Below are positions 35,376 to 49,276 of a DNA stretch of 64,000 nt, piece by piece; position 1 is the first letter of the stretch, and each line of letters opens with the position of its first letter. This DNA is from Mycteria americana. Lineage: Eukaryota > Chordata > Aves > Ciconiiformes > Ciconiidae. Under the pieces are notes generated by a model. That model was given only the letters and a program-made list of their open reading frames with translations. It made no database searches and was not told the origin of the DNA. A program made the position numbers and the translations under genes. The DNA is taken from the NCBI RefSeq assembly GCF_035582795.1, contig NC_134365.1, positions 220,117,887-220,181,886 of the forward strand. Reading direction: 5' to 3'.

Positions 35376-38300
35376 GACCATGCATTTCTGATGAAACCAT
35401 GGCAGGTCCTCCTCCTCACCTCCCTGCCTTGATCCCAGTTCTCGTGCCAGGTGAATCCCTGTTGAAAGCCTCTTACACCCTCCATCCCCGGGCTCGTCCA
35501 GGGCCAGTGAGGAAGGCTGTAATGCTCTTAGCTGAGGCCGTCTGTCCCTGACCTTCCAGCCAGCCCGACCGCTCGAGGGCTCTCCACCACCCCGGGCCAG
35601 CAGGACAGCTCCAGCCCCAAATCCTGTGCAGGATCCATCAGTCCCAAAACAATAAGGAAAAATGGATGAAAAACTGAAAAATTGACCCTACAAACCACCC
35701 TCAATCTGCATGGACATAACCAAGAGTCGCCCCATGGGATTTGTCCCTTTCTGGTTCTTTTCATCTTCAAAGGATTTTACCAAGTGTAGCAAACCTTCCC
35801 AAGCCCTTTGGGGACATCTGGGCAGCAGCACCCGTGTGCTTCGTGCAGAGAAAAGCGAAGGCTGGGGAAATCCTCCCTTTGCCCCAGACTCCTGCAATCC
35901 TCCCTTAGGGTTTCAGCCCCACACAGAGCAAGGGATGACTTCTCTTAGGGAGCAGGGAAGAAGAAAAGATGTGCCCTGTCTTTGCACAGTAGCCTGGTGA
36001 GAAGGGACCACCTTTCTACAGAGCAGAGAGGCGAGTTAACCACTGCTGCATGGGTATTTGGTTTCTCAAGGCTTAGCTGTAATATATTTTGGGTACCTCT
36101 GCTCTGTGAGAAGAGGTTTTGGGTTGTTTCCTTGGAGACTGTCTCCCTCCAGCCGGTGGGTCTCTCCTCCGAATTATCTGCTGCTTGTCTCCTTCCTTGG
36201 CTGGAGAAAAGCTGGTTCTTCTTAGAAATTGGGAGGATACTTGTGATCTTTCTGAGACATAAGAAAGGGCTCCCTTAGGATTGCGAACCGGCAGATTGCA
36301 GTTCGGACACAACAGGCATTGCCTTGGCGTTAAGACCATGTACATATCTACACCCAGGGATTTGTCTCAGCGGGAGGAGAGGAAATGAAGACTGCACGTG
36401 GATGACCCTAAGCATGTGGCTTTCAAAGGAAAAGAGGAAGAGGATGGGCATGAAAGCGCAGGGATCCCAGCCCTGAAACATTGCAACTGGAATTTCATCT
36501 GGCTGAAGCTGCCCTGGCCCATCCTCAGGCTGCAGGAGCAGAGCTCATGTGAGCTGCTTTGCAATGGGGAAAGATGCAAGAGGAGAAGTACACGGCATCT
36601 GCTGCACCATTTTCCCCATTGCATGAGGTATGGGTCTGCCCACAGGCTTAGGGACACACTGTCATTCACCTACCTCTATTTTATGCGTAGCTCAGAGGCG
36701 CAAGTTAGTCTGTCCAAGCTGCCCCTTGAGGTCTTGAATCAAATGGGTTCTGCTGATGAAGGGTTGGGAGCCAACCAAAGGGACTCAGCAGGGACTCAGA
36801 CCAAGCGAATCTCCTTCCCAAGGAGAAAGTGTGCTCTTGCACACAGCACCAAGCATGCTGGAGGTCTGGATGGGTGTGAGCATCATCATGTGAGCATCAG
36901 GGCTTTGGTCTCCTTTGCTATGGCAAATTCCACCATTTCTACCGGAGATTTTACCTTTTTTCTGTATTTTCACAGGTTTTCCCACTTGGCTAAGTCTGGC
37001 TGCAACTTCTATCACCAGCTACATGGCAGGATTGTGATACTAACTGACTCAAAACTTACTGTGATACTCCTCGGACCATGGGTGAGAAGCTCCTGCAAAA
37101 CAAATCAGTAATAATGATCTTAAATTTACTAGGACATCCAAAAGACCCCCCAGATCTGCTGCAGATACTCATTTAGAAGCACTCACCTTTGAGAAAAGCT
37201 GCAGTCAGACCCGTGCTTGCTAATTATGCCTTGTAAACATAGTTTTGCCTCCTTTCACCCTGTCCCAGAGCTCTCCCCTGTGAATGCAGGAGCTGTGAAT
37301 GCAGAATGCGCTGTTGTCGGTCTGGGAGAAGGCACAAATGCTCTTGCCTTGAAGTGCCTCTGTCTATCAAAAGCTGAAGTTTTTGCTTCTCTGTGCTACA
37401 GAAATAGCTGAAGGGAAGGTTTAGGGGTTGCTTGCAATGTTTCAGTTTGCTGTTTTAAAGCAAGTGTGCTCACCAGCCACCAATTTTACATGAGTTCACA
37501 GTAAACACCGATTAAAACTGAGGGTTATTTTAGCAAGGGAAAGAGCTAAGTTCTCAATCACAAAACTGTGAATGCAGATACAAAGAGAAAAGCATAAAAC
37601 CACTACAGCAAAGACCTGGGACCTACCTGACATTTCTCCTCATGCTCTTCCTGCTACTGAGGTTTCTTCTTAGGCACTTGCTACTAAGAAAGCAGAAGAC
37701 TCTGCTTGGCAGGGCTCTGCTACTAAAATGCATTTGTCTCTGGGACTTTGACTCTCATGCATGCTTGCATATTTTATATCGGCTCTTGAATTTCAAAGCA
37801 CATCTCCAGAATCCATGCACTGTTGAAAATGCCTCCCCCTGATGAATGAAGAAGGATCTTGGAATAGAAATCCATCTCCTTCCCTCGGGAAGTCAGCTAA
37901 CAAACCGTCCCCACAGCACTCTGCAAGTTGTACAGCAAGAAAGGGTTTGCAGACATCCCGCCGGAGGATTGTGTTTTGATTGCTCCCGGGTCAGCCAGTC
38001 TGAGCAATAACCTGAGCCTTCCCGCGGTGTCAGAATAGCTTGCAATTCATGTGCTATGAAAAGCACATCATTTCTGCAATATTTTTTACAGTCCTGCAAT
38101 TGCAGAGCTCTGTGTAGAGATCACGTGTGATGGATCAATGGACTAGAGGTGCCTCAGTCCCCCATGGTGTTAAATTTAGGGAGTTGCGTCACAGCCAAAT
38201 GTAAAACAATTCAGAATTAACAAAGTCTGCAGGGAAAAGGTACCAGCCTTGTTTCACAACTCCTGTGCATCCCAGCGGAGTCGTTCCACAGATGCATGTG

Positions 38301-38650
38301 GGCAGTAGGCACCAGACAGACCCAATCTTGCAAGACCCTTTACTCATCCAGGGAAGACACGTTGGCTGCAGCAAGACCATTTCTGCAAATGCTCTCTGTG
38401 CACCCCATAGCTGCAGGATCAGGCCAGGAAATGCAGAATAAGGGTGGTACTCGTTGGTGACATCTACAAGCTGAAGAACTAAACCTGATCTGGTCACCTT
38501 AGGTTGTCTTTACTCTCTACAGAGCTTCTAAATGGCTCTTCATCTCATCCCGTGATGCTGGAGTGTCTAAGAAGGGTTTCTATTAATACATATAGATATA
38601 TATAGAGAGGGAGAAGGAATAATTTCAATCTAAGAAGAAATAGGACAAAC

Positions 38651-38725
38651 AAGTTGAAATTATAATTATTTTAAAGCGAGCAAGCTGAAATTACTGCTTA
38701 TTTTAAAGCAAGCAAGCAGAATTGC
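38651..38725 (+). repeat. Imperfect tandem duplication of about 33 bp
   Basis: Two copies of a unit with TTATTTTAAAGCNAGCAAGC and GAAATTA lie side by side with a few differences. Confidence 0.7.
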
Positions 38726-41699
38726 TAAATTCTTACGTAAAAATGAGAAGTAAAGAGGTGATGACCAGATTTGACAGATATTTAGTATAAAACTTGTTCC
38801 CTTCCTTGGAAAGTGTAAATAACGCAGATAAAGCAAGAGTCCTCTCCATGTTAGCCCCATGGCTCAGCAGTCCCTGCAGCCTCGTCTCCTCTTTCGGTGG
38901 CCATCTCTGTTAGTCTCTATTTCCCCTCTCATTCATTCTTAACCTGCCAGTCCAGTTGGCATCAGCTCCCTTGTCGAAACACTTGCAATCCTGTTGTATC
39001 AGACCTCCTTGTGTCCGGGATGTCCACATCCTCTGGCTGAGGACTGAGATGGGATGGATTTCACGTCTAGCTGAGACCATGTGTGCAGCACAGAGGTCGC
39101 TGCTGCCCTGGTACATGACACTAATGATGCCAGGACGTGCTGCTGGTTCTCCCTTGCCAAATTTTAGGGCTGGGCATGGCTGGAGCAGCAGCAGGGGAGG
39201 TGGCACAGCAATAAAACAAGGAAGAGTGTGGCCACCCGTTTATCTCAGCCCAGATCTAGTCCCTGCTGGGGTCAATAGAAAGGGCTTTTCTGCTGAAAAC
39301 ATTTCCTTCTCCACCGCCAGATCCTTCCCTCTCCATGCTGGCCATGGCTTCCTTCTCCTTCACAGTCAGAAAATTTTCTCCTTCATGGTAACCCCCAAAG
39401 GCCACGTTCTGCAGCCTGACCCAGGGCTTTCCACTGCTTCCAACTGGGTCCCAGCAGACTGCTAGACCAGTATCCAGCCCTAGGATGAACCACTTGGTCC
39501 AGTTCCCACAGGGAGTAGCTCTCTCCTGGGATTCCCAAACCTTTCTGGAAGGCCTTCAGGGACAAATATACATTATAAGTTTAAATACAGGGGCAAATGA
39601 GTGGAAGGTAAAGGCCTATGAGATGTGGAAGGTCATAAAGCGTGTGGATTTCATTATATTTCCCAGATATTTTCTTTCCCCTTTGCTCTGCTATGGGGAT
39701 TTAGAATTTTACTTGCCTACTTCTCTTCCACTTCTCATTATTTGGGTAGTCTTTCAGGCTACCCATTTGAGGTCATGTACATATGAAGAAGCTGTTTGCT
39801 CTTGCATGGATAAGAAAGGACAGATGACTGGAAACTGAGAATTTAAATTGATACAGTTGTGCAGGGATTGCACATATTGCACCCCAATTCTAAGGGATTG
39901 TTTTCATGCTAGATCATCTCTATTCGATTTCATCTACTGCTCTTGGGAAGGGGTTTAAGCTACTTTTTAGAAAACCTACAAAAATAAGGATGTTTCTTTG
40001 TTCACATATTCCTGCATAGCCCAAGCAGCTAAGTGGTGATGGGACCTGAGGAAGGATATGGGAGCTTACGTAGGTTTTGGGTCAGCCTGATGGTCCACCA
40101 GCCCATGTCCTGTCTCAACTTATGGTCAACAGTGGGACTTACAAAACAGAGGAAGACTGGCATTGCTGTAATTTTCCCTCCCAGGAGAGCAGGAGATGGC
40201 ATTTCAGGTATTGCATTTAGGAGTCCAGTGGACTTTTATCTTCCACGATTTTTTCTGATTCTTCTTGCACCTGCATGCTTTTGGCCACCCCAGCTTCTGC
40301 TGACAGTGTGCTCTGGAAAAAAGGAAAACAAAGCAAAACTTCTTTTGGTTTGCTCCAAAACTGTCTGCCCAAAGATTTTTGTGGATATTCCCCATTTCCT
40401 GAGCTCCAGGAAACAATTGCTTCACCACCTTCTGCTCTCCATTCAGAGTTTCACAGACCGCTGCTGCCATCCCCTCCATCATCTCTTTCCCAGGTTGAGG
40501 ACTTCTACCGTGTGCCTCCGTCTAGGGAAGAGGTTTGTAGCTCTGATATTATCCTTTTTTGTCCTCCTCAGACCAGAACTTCACTCATTGTTTGAATATT
40601 AACTCACATCATTAGTTTATTCAGTTGTACAGAGATGCTTTCTTTTTATTCTTTATTCCTTTCCTAATAATTCGTATCATCCTATTTGCTTCTTTAAGCC
40701 AGTGCTAAGAACGACCCAACCTTTTCAGAGGACTACCCACAAGGACTCCAAGATGTCTTCCCATGTGGTGAAACAAATTTAAAATCCAGATGTGTGAAAG
40801 TTTCTAACTTTGGAAATAATATCAGCTGTGAAGATGAAAGGTTTGGAAAAAATCTTCTAAGGGAACTGGGCAAAAACATTCATGGGATTTACTGTTAAAT
40901 ACAAAGATATCACCTGGTCAAGAAGACCCAGACTGCAAACTTCTGGGAGCTGGGAAAGTGTTATGGAGGACCTTTACATTGTGCTCGTCCTATTCTTCCC
41001 AGGTATCTGCTGTTGGTCACCAACGGAGAAATGCTACTGAAGTGGCTGGACCTTTGCTCTGAACCAATAAACCTATTCTATCTTCTTAACCTGTGGTTGG
41101 GAGGAGATTTGTGAGGACAGAGTTGAAGCTGGAAATGCTCTGCATGTACCGGGGAAGTAGCATTTGAGTCAATGTGGCCTACCCACAGCTCATAAGTGTG
41201 GGGAGAAAAGAGATCTGGAACCCAGACACTTTCTCTGTGGTCTTCAGAGAGCTGGAGCCCAGGACACAACTTTGAAAGCCCTTAGACAGAGCCAAATCCT
41301 AGGCCCAAGAGCTGGAGAAGTGAAGACAGCGGTAAGTCCTCAAAGCCAGCTGCCTTCACCTCCCACACTGAGGGCCTGGTTTCTGGACCTCAGTCCAGAA
41401 ATAAACCTTTAATCTTCACTGAAAGCTTTATTTTGGTAAGGAGGCCTCCTACCTTCTCACTTTCTTTTGTATTGACCAGCACAGAGCACTAGAAGCAATG
41501 AAACCCAGTAACGGGCAAAAACATTGGACACTGGTATCAGTAAGAAGGAAGAGGTATTGATCACTTCCTAGCAGGTCATGCTAAAGCTGGCCTCACGAAA
41601 GATCTGCCGAAGCCTATTAGCTAAGGCACATCCTTGGGGGAAATCCTCTTAGAAGAGTGGAGGTGAGAATGGAGATGATATTACTGTTCCCAGCACTGC

Positions 41700-41876
41700 A
41701 ATCATAGAGAAATAGGGCTGGGAAGGGATATTAAGAGGTTGGTGGGGCCATGCCCTTTATCTCAAGGGACAATCAAGTCCACGTGTCATATGTCACCAGG
41801 CAGACACGGTGTTAAACGTGCTCTTAAAGACCCTCTATGATGAAGATGCCACATTTCCAGCCAGTCTGTTCCTAAC
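41700..41876 (-). mobile_element. Old, degraded CR1-like remnant
   Basis: The order of phrases (ATCATAGA at the start, then a GGGCTGGGAAGGGAT block, a GAAGATGCCACA block and a CCAGTCTGTTCCTAACC block) follows the reverse strand of a CR1 3' end. It is heavily diverged. It is called by pattern only. Confidence 0.45.
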
Positions 41877-43361
41877 CCAAATCTTCCTGACTGTAATTGG
41901 GCCCATTGGTTTTTTTCCCATCCACTGTGGACATGAAGACAAGATTATTCCTTTCTCTGTAGCTGTCTTCTATTATCATGCCTCTTCTCAATCCACACTT
42001 CCGCAGATAATATTATATTATTTTGTTCATTTGGATCCAGCAAAACCTCCATAATCACCTATACTACTATTGGTGCTTGTGTCTACATACATATATGTGT
42101 GTGCATGTATCTATATTCTGATGATCATCTCAATTCTGGAGTTGGAGAACATGGCATTATCAGGACTGCCATGAATCTGAAAGTGATTCCAACAGAAAAG
42201 AGCCGTTGGAAGTTGGCCTGTGAGAGGAGTATTTCCCCCTTCCCATTTATACCCCAAAGCTGTTGGTCCGTTCTTGGGCATCCCCAAAACACCGGTCCAT
42301 TTTCGGCCAAGAAATTTCTCATGTGGCAGATCACTGAAGAGACCTGCAACATAAAGTGCAGATGGCAGATTTGGGAAGCGATCACGAAAGGATCGGCAGG
42401 GCGCACAAGGTACTTTTCTGCTTCTTTCCTCCATATGTGTTTGTGAGCCAAACCCATCCCCATCCTCACTTGGAGCAGCCCTTAGGTTGCTCTGATTTCC
42501 ATTCCATTCTCCCAAGGTCTCCTCCAGGGCTGGGGAATCAGAGAGCAGCTGAAGCACAGGCAGCTCCAGCTGTGAGTGTTTTCCACCTCAGGGGACAACC
42601 TACTACAAGCAGAGGAGGCTCATTATTCAGAAAATTATGATAAATTATCCTCCATCCTGGCTACCTTGGAGTGACTGCGACTCACATTTAGTCAATAATA
42701 TATAATGTGCAGTTTTCTAGTGGGGTGGTCTCTGTCCTTGGAGGGTTTGTAGTGCAGTGGCTGATTGCCCCAAGGCCAATGCCAGGAGCATCCTCTGGAT
42801 TTGTCTGTAGATGAGAGGTGGTGAGTAACCCAAACTTTCCAGGGCTGAACAAGCCCTGTGTGCAGACACTACTTTATTGTGCTTTTACGGAAGAAGCTCC
42901 TTTTGCTCTGGAGAAGTGATTTCTTAATGTCTTGGGGCTGGATGATCATCTGGCTCAATGGTTAGAGCCCTATAGCCAAGACTTGAAGCAGGACTCAAGC
43001 TGAGACTGGAAATGGGAACATAAACCAGGAGCAAACCAACATCAGCGACAAAATGAGGCAGAAAAAAGAGCCAGGAGAGGACACCAAGCCGCGAAGCACC
43101 AAAGTCACCCAGGGAGAACATCAGACCGCACTTGTTCCCCACCAAGCTGGGATGAAGCATCCTACAGATTCCCTGTCTCCAACCCTGTCTCTGTGGGCAT
43201 GTCCTCGGAGCAGCCAAGTGCAGCTTGACCAGAACAGCTGTACCCATGTGAGGAGCAAAGATGTCCTTGGAGGACAGCGCTGCTCCCATGGGAGAAGGGG
43301 GTTTGCTGGTTCTGATCTAACCAGCTTTACACCCAGGAACTTGCCTTTTTATAGGACTTAC

Positions 43362-43924
43362 TGTCGCGGTTTAGCCCCAGCCGGCAACTAAGCACCACGC
43401 AGCCGCTCGCTCACTCCCCCTCGGTGGGATGGGGGAGAGAATCGGAAGAACAAAAGTAAGAAAACTCGAGGGTTGAGATAAAGACAGTTTAATAGGGAAA
43501 GCAAAAGCCACGCACGCAAGCAAAGCAAACCAAGGAATTCATTCACTACTTCCCATGGGCAGGCCGGTGTTCAGCCATCTCCAGGAAAGCAGGGCTCCAT
43601 CACGCGTAATGGTTACTTGGGAAGACAAACGCCATCACTCCAATGTCCCCCCTTCCTTCTTCTTCCCCAGCTTTATATACTGAGCATGACGCCATGTGGT
43701 ATGGAATAGCCCTTTGGTCAGTTTGGATCAACTGTCCTGGCTGTGTCCCCTCCCAGCTTCTTCTGCACCTGGCAGAGCACGGGAAGCTGACAAGTCCTTG
43801 ACTAGTACAGCAGCAACTAAAACATCTCTGTATTATCAACACTGTCTTCAGCACAAATCCAAAACACAGCCCCATACCAGCCACTACGAAGAAAATTAAC
43901 TCTATCTCAGCTGAAACCAGGACA
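43362..43924 (-). mobile_element. Solo LTR, ERVL-like bird family (copy 2)
   Basis: This 563-bp element is of the same family and orientation as the LTR at 2871. It is flanked by the 5-bp duplication CTTAC (43357-43361 and 43925-43929). The TATA box (TATATAAAG) and ATTAAA signal look intact. It lies between DGAT2 and MOGAT2, transcribing in their direction if active. Confidence 0.9.
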
Positions 43925-44753
43925 CTTACATAAATGCCTCTAGAATATTTTCTCCACAGGATTATTTGGTAAGGAATCTTCTCACTGTGCAGAATAATTA
44001 TACAAAACCCAATTTCAAGATACGGTCTAAATTTCCATCCCATCTTTAACCACAACGTGTCACCTGTAGATGTCTCATAATGACTTAAGAAGACCCATGA
44101 CATTTTCTGGGTTCACGTATAAAATAATCCATGTTTGGCTGTGTTCATACAGAGGCCCTTTCTTGCTGATACGATGGCGATTTGAAGATAGAGCAAAAGC
44201 GCGTGTTGCGCGCTTCAGTCCTAAAGGCAAGTACAGATGATGGGATGGCTCCTCTGATTTGATCCGCTCCTGCTACCATTAGGGGTTACTCATCACTTCT
44301 ACAGACAAATACCCAGGACGTTCTGGGCATTGGCCATGGGTAATTAATAGCTGGAGGAGCTGGTGGTGCTGGTGTGACTGGTGCTGGGACACACCATCAC
44401 TTGCTTGAGTGCTTGGAAGAGAAAACCTCTCTCTGTCTCTTCCAGGGCTCCTCCCTGTAAGGGGGTAAGATCCAGAGATCCAGAGGACCTAGAAAAGCGT
44501 TCATCCCACCCCTCTGGTTTACTTGTCAGGGCTTTGCAGTTTGCGTACCCCTGAATCCTGCAAATCCTTTGGCAATGATGGGAGCCAGGTTGTCCGGCTG
44601 CTGCCAGGATGAGGTCTTAAAATGGCAATTGGGCAGGAGCAGCATCAAGCAGGGGACATTTAAAAGGATGCATTGGTGGTTGCAAAAGGTGGTTGAAATG
44701 GGTCAGATAGCTGCCCCCAATCTTGTCTTTGGGGCTTAACTATAAGGGGAAAG

Positions 44754-44850
44754 GCAGTGCCGCGGTTAAGACCCTGGGACATGGGACGGGGGATTCAGGT
44801 CTCAGCTTTGCTACAGACTTCCTGCGACCTGGAGCAGATCAGTTGGGTCT
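44754..44850 (+). mobile_element. MIR-type SINE fragment (5' part)
   Basis: The stretch GCGGTTAAGACCCTGGGAC, a GATTCAGGTCTCAGCTTTGC block and GACTTCCTGCGACCT follow the head of MIR/CORE-SINE elements. These predate birds, so the copy is old. Confidence 0.55.
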
Positions 44851-45606
44851 AGAGGCACCAGGGATTTGGGCCACAGGGTCATGCTTATTCTTGCCCTCTG
44901 GCCCTGTGACGCTCACAGTCTCAGGTTGACAGCAGCCCAGCATCAACAGAGGGGTTAAAGGAGCTCCTGCTCCACCTCTCCGGGGATTATGAATCATGTT
45001 TACTTGTAAAGTGCTTGGCAGTTCTTGGAAGCAAGGCACACCGTGGGATTTGTAGGTAATGTCATGGGACTGATATAAAATACCACATGGAAAAACCTGT
45101 AAAAACCCGCTCATTCCCTCATCTGAGAGACACACTGTGACTCCAGCGAGTGAGCACGTAGTGATACCGAGTCTCTCAAGTCAAGATTTTGGGTTGCTGA
45201 TGAGTAAAATGAGGTACTTAGCCTTGCTAGGAGATCCTGCCGTGCAGCAGCTTAAAGGATCTCTTTCTCAGAAGGTAGAAGCTAAGCACTTAGTAAACAC
45301 TCCTGAAAATCCTGACCTTACGGTCGGTATCCCCTTGGAGGAAGAATCCTATAGCGGTGTTTACATGCTCTTGGCAATGCAGCGTTGTTCTCCCAGTTCA
45401 AAGTACTCCGTGATGTGGAGGTGAATTCCGCCGGCATCCACACGTACTCTTGGCCATGAATCATTTGTTTGCAATAAGCAACCGAGTTCTGTGCTTGCTG
45501 ATGGTGGTGAAGATAAAAGCACTGCTTGCTTGCATTTGTTCCCCTTCAATTTTAGGTGATCAGAACAGATCAGTGACCCAGAAAACTGTCTTCCCCAAGA
45601 ATTAGG

Positions 45607-45700
45607 TGTGCATTTTTTTCTGTGCATATGTTTTTTTCTGTGCATGCATGCTTTTCTGTGCATGCATTATTTTCTGCACATGCATTTTCTGCAAGCATTC
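45607..45700 (+). repeat. 18-bp imperfect tandem repeat
   Basis: About six units of TGTGCATGCATNNTTTTC type, 14 to 18 bp each. The units make repetitive ORFs on both strands (Met-His-rich), which are not genes. Confidence 0.85.
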
Positions 45701-48700
45701 ATAAATCCAAGTGTTTTCAAATCACTTCCACAGTGCTTTCTGTATGTAATTTTCAGTACATCTTGAGTTGCTCATTGAAAACATGTTTATGCTGCTTTTT
45801 GTTGACCTCATATGATCTAATAAAACAAGAATCCATTTAGCTCACAGGCATTATTTTGTACCCTGACATCCAAAATGCTGGCTCATGACTACCTGATTTT
45901 CCCGAAGTTTTCCCTCCAGATAAGTGCATGCTTCATTTTGAAGGTCTTACGCTGTCTGAAGCACGAGACCCCCGTGCCCCAGAGATGTGGTGGCTTAGCA
46001 GGTTGCTAGCCCAGAGTTAATGGCTTAGCATCTCTGAGTGGGCTGGGAATGGGACATGGGCAGGAGTAAGAGTAGGCACAAGCTTGAAAAATGGATCAAC
46101 CATACCCAGTATTTCCTTAAATCCAACATATACCGTCCTGCCTCTTGCGGCACGTTGGTCATTGCAGGTTATTTCTCCACTGGTGGGTTTTTATAACCTG
46201 AACAAGGCGCTCTGCCAAAATCCCGTATCAGATGGTTCCTCCCAGAAAGGCTGTGTCAAGAGGTGAGCTCAGGTGATGGGGGATGCAGAAAAGTGGCTCA
46301 TTGGGTTCAAATCAGACAGAACTAAAAGATGACTGAAAAAAAGTGTCCATATTCCTGGGGAGATTTGTGTTTTTTAAATGCTTTAAATAGTTTTGAAAGC
46401 AAAGCGATGGGTTTCAGATGCAATTGCAATTTTATTTCCTTTCTTGAAAAGGAAAAGGCTCTGTGGTGCGAGGGAAGGATGTTTAACATACCACATCTTG
46501 GGACTTTATTGAATTAAAAGCAGCAAATCTTTCCCTGAGCAGAAAACCACACATTTTTCTGGTTGTTTGCCGCAACAGCAAGCAACCTTTTAACCCCATT
46601 CCCAGGGCAGTAAAACAATTTTGCGGGACTAGAGCTGCAGAAGGGCAAAAAAAGCATTTTGCTTGCCTTTCCTCCTCTTGGGGAATTAGTCTGTATGTTG
46701 TATTCATCAGTTGTCGGAGGTTTTCTTCTGAGCCTCATGATCTGAACCCACTAAGTAAGGCAAATCCAGATTAGAGCCTCTCACAACAGAAATACGGGAG
46801 AGATCATGAGGGAAGCGGTCGGAGGAAGAGACAGGCAGGAGGGGAATACGGAATCACTACACTTTTATTTTTTACCATATTTTCCAATTTGGAATTTCCA
46901 TAGAAGTCCCAAAAAGGCTGACATTTGAAATTTCTGCAAGACAGGCAATGAATTGATCACTTCTCTTTGGGCTTGTTTCTCAAATCAAAGCCAGTTGCAG
47001 AAGTAGGGAGTGGACACGCTGGAAGGAAATATACTGTGTTGTTTCAGCTTCAAATGGTCCTTATTTTGAGGTGACAGCTTGGATGTCCCCCAGTCCTAGC
47101 ATTTGTGCCACCAACTGAGCCAGTTCCGAGCTGCAGAGTCCAAACCCAAACGTAGTTTGGTTTGACTGGCTGATCCGGGCACTCCTCTTTTCTTAAGGTT
47201 TCTCCTGTCTTGTGTTGCATCGGAGGAGCTTTAATCCTGCAGGCAGCTCTTTGCGAGGCTGAAATAGCACAAAAGCTTCTCATCTTACAGCATTGCACTC
47301 GGAGACAGCTCTGGCCTCTCGAGAAGATGAGACCTCTCATGGCGCTGAGCCCCCTGAATAGCCCCGGCTGCAAGGACGCCTATGAATTATTATTCTTAAT
47401 GTTATATTTAACACAAGCCCAGGCACTGACCTCTCCTGGGTTATCCCTCCAGGTCCCTGAGGGATCGAGGACATGTTCCAGTCTGTGAGATAAAACTGAC
47501 CTCAAAGGAAGCCAATTATATATAGCCAGCGCCCTCCTCTGACCCCTCTTCTCCAGCACTGTGGTCTTCCTTTGCCTTCGGGTCTTGCATGTCCCTGACC
47601 ACCCCATCAGCCCTTAGACAGCTCCAGCATCCTCCTCCTCATTCCTCCCTGGGATTTTTTCCCAACCACCCATTTTCTGCCTTTTCTCTCTTTCAGGATG
47701 GCATCACCGGTCAGGAAGTTGATGGACCATCCCACCTCCCACGTAGGCGTGTCTCTGGCATCGGAGGCATTGCCACGCCAGTCCCCAAAGGGGAAGACTG
47801 AGGCCTCCATGGACAATTGGGGAGCACACCTTCTAATGTGGCTTCTTCATCAGGTTGGGGCAGAGTCACGTCACTCCTACAGACCCAACCCCTCTTGTCT
47901 GTACCAGCACTTGCCATCCTTGTCCATGCCATGGACTGGACCTTGTGTCCTGCTCTCTCCCCATTTCCTACATCCCCACAATATCACCACATCAACCACC
48001 CATCCGACATCTCCCCAAATCCTCTCCCACACGCATTGCTGATTTCCACCCCAACTGCAGCACCTTTGCTCCTTTTCCCATTGCATCAAGATCTCAGCTC
48101 CTTGCCCTCACCTCCGGAGACCTCCCCCATCCTCACAGCACCCTGCGCTGTGTCCCTGGGGACATCCCCATCGCTCCCCTCCAGCACTGATCTCCATCAG
48201 GATGTTTGCAGAAGGTCACGGTGGCGTTCCTGGGATCTGCGGGTGGCATGGCCAATAGCAGGGAAGGCAGAGGAAAGGGTAGGAAAAAACAACGGGAGTT
48301 AGGGTAAAGCCTGGATGGTGAAGAAAAAGAAAAGGGTAGGAGACAATTATTGTAATTTTCCTGGTGCACACATCTTCCTCCTGCTTAGGCACCTCTGTCC
48401 TTATTAAGGACAAAAGAAAAAGTCTATTAATAGAAAGCAAGCAAGAAATCATAGCAGGTGACCTGCTTTATTTGACTGGATTAAGTGTGGGATTACAGGA
48501 GTGTTTAGAAATGCCGATAAGGGCTCCATCAAATTCTTCCCTGTTGCTGCTTGTTTTCTGGGAATAGGAGGGATTTGCAGCGGGTCGTTCAGATTAAGAA
48601 TCCGATGGAGTAATTTGATCAGGGCAGGAGGAAAGGGAAAAGAAAACAAAACACAATGATGGCCCTGGTATTGTCAGTTTAAAACCAGTTTTGTGTGTTT

Positions 48701-49270
48701 TCCTTCTTCCTTTTGTTAAATGCAGTTCTTGCAGCTGCGGTAACAAAAATCCCGGGTGCAATGAAGTGCACGTGCTCTGCAGGATTTCTGGTGGCTCCTT
48801 GCAGGTGGGGAATGGGATGTGGGGAAGAGAAAGAGAAATGAAGGGAGAGAGGGAAGAAGGTGATGGTATAAGGGCTCTATAGGGGCGATGTAAAGCTGAT
48901 CCGAGCAGCTGGCTTCCTGCCACCTAAAACTTCCACATTGTGAAATCCCATTAAGTGCACAGTTTAATAAAGTTCTGGATATCAAGAAGCATCAGCTATT
49001 TAAAGCCTTGGTCACCTGCCAAATGTGGCTTTATGAGCCATATTTCCTGTCCCAAATCACTTCTCTCTTCTCCCCTCTCCTGGCCGTGCCCTCTCCTCTG
49101 GCCTCGTTTGTAAAATGAGATGCACGGTGACAGTGCTGCCGTAGCTGGTGACTAGTCCAAGGTGTTCCCGTGCAGGCGTGTCCAGGGTTAAATTAATAAA
49201 ATTATAAGCAGGACTGCCAGCGCCCAGGTAGGGTGAACCCTCTGGATGAGCCCTTGCCCTTTATAAAGGT

Positions 49271-49276
49271 TTTATT
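49271..49276 (-). terminator. MOGAT2: Candidate poly(A) signal of MOGAT2
   Basis: A minus-strand AATAAA lies about 590 nt after the MOGAT2 stop. It is the nearest canonical signal I found; the true end is not shown. Confidence 0.4.

Larger units (their letters stand above)
29418..49270. other. Intergenic region between DGAT2 and MOGAT2
   Basis: No conserved exon is recognised in about 20 kb. It holds an old CR1-like remnant, three MIR-type pieces, the solo LTR at 43362, and tandem repeats at 38651 and 45607. The longest ORF is 237 codons at 36398-37111 (plus), without recognisable domains. Regulatory elements of either gene could lie here but none is identifiable by eye. Confidence 0.65.

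Noticed and set aside
47817-48302. 161-codon plus-strand ORF rich in Ser, Pro and Thr
   Set aside because: It follows a C/T-rich stretch that is open in several frames at once, and shows no domain.
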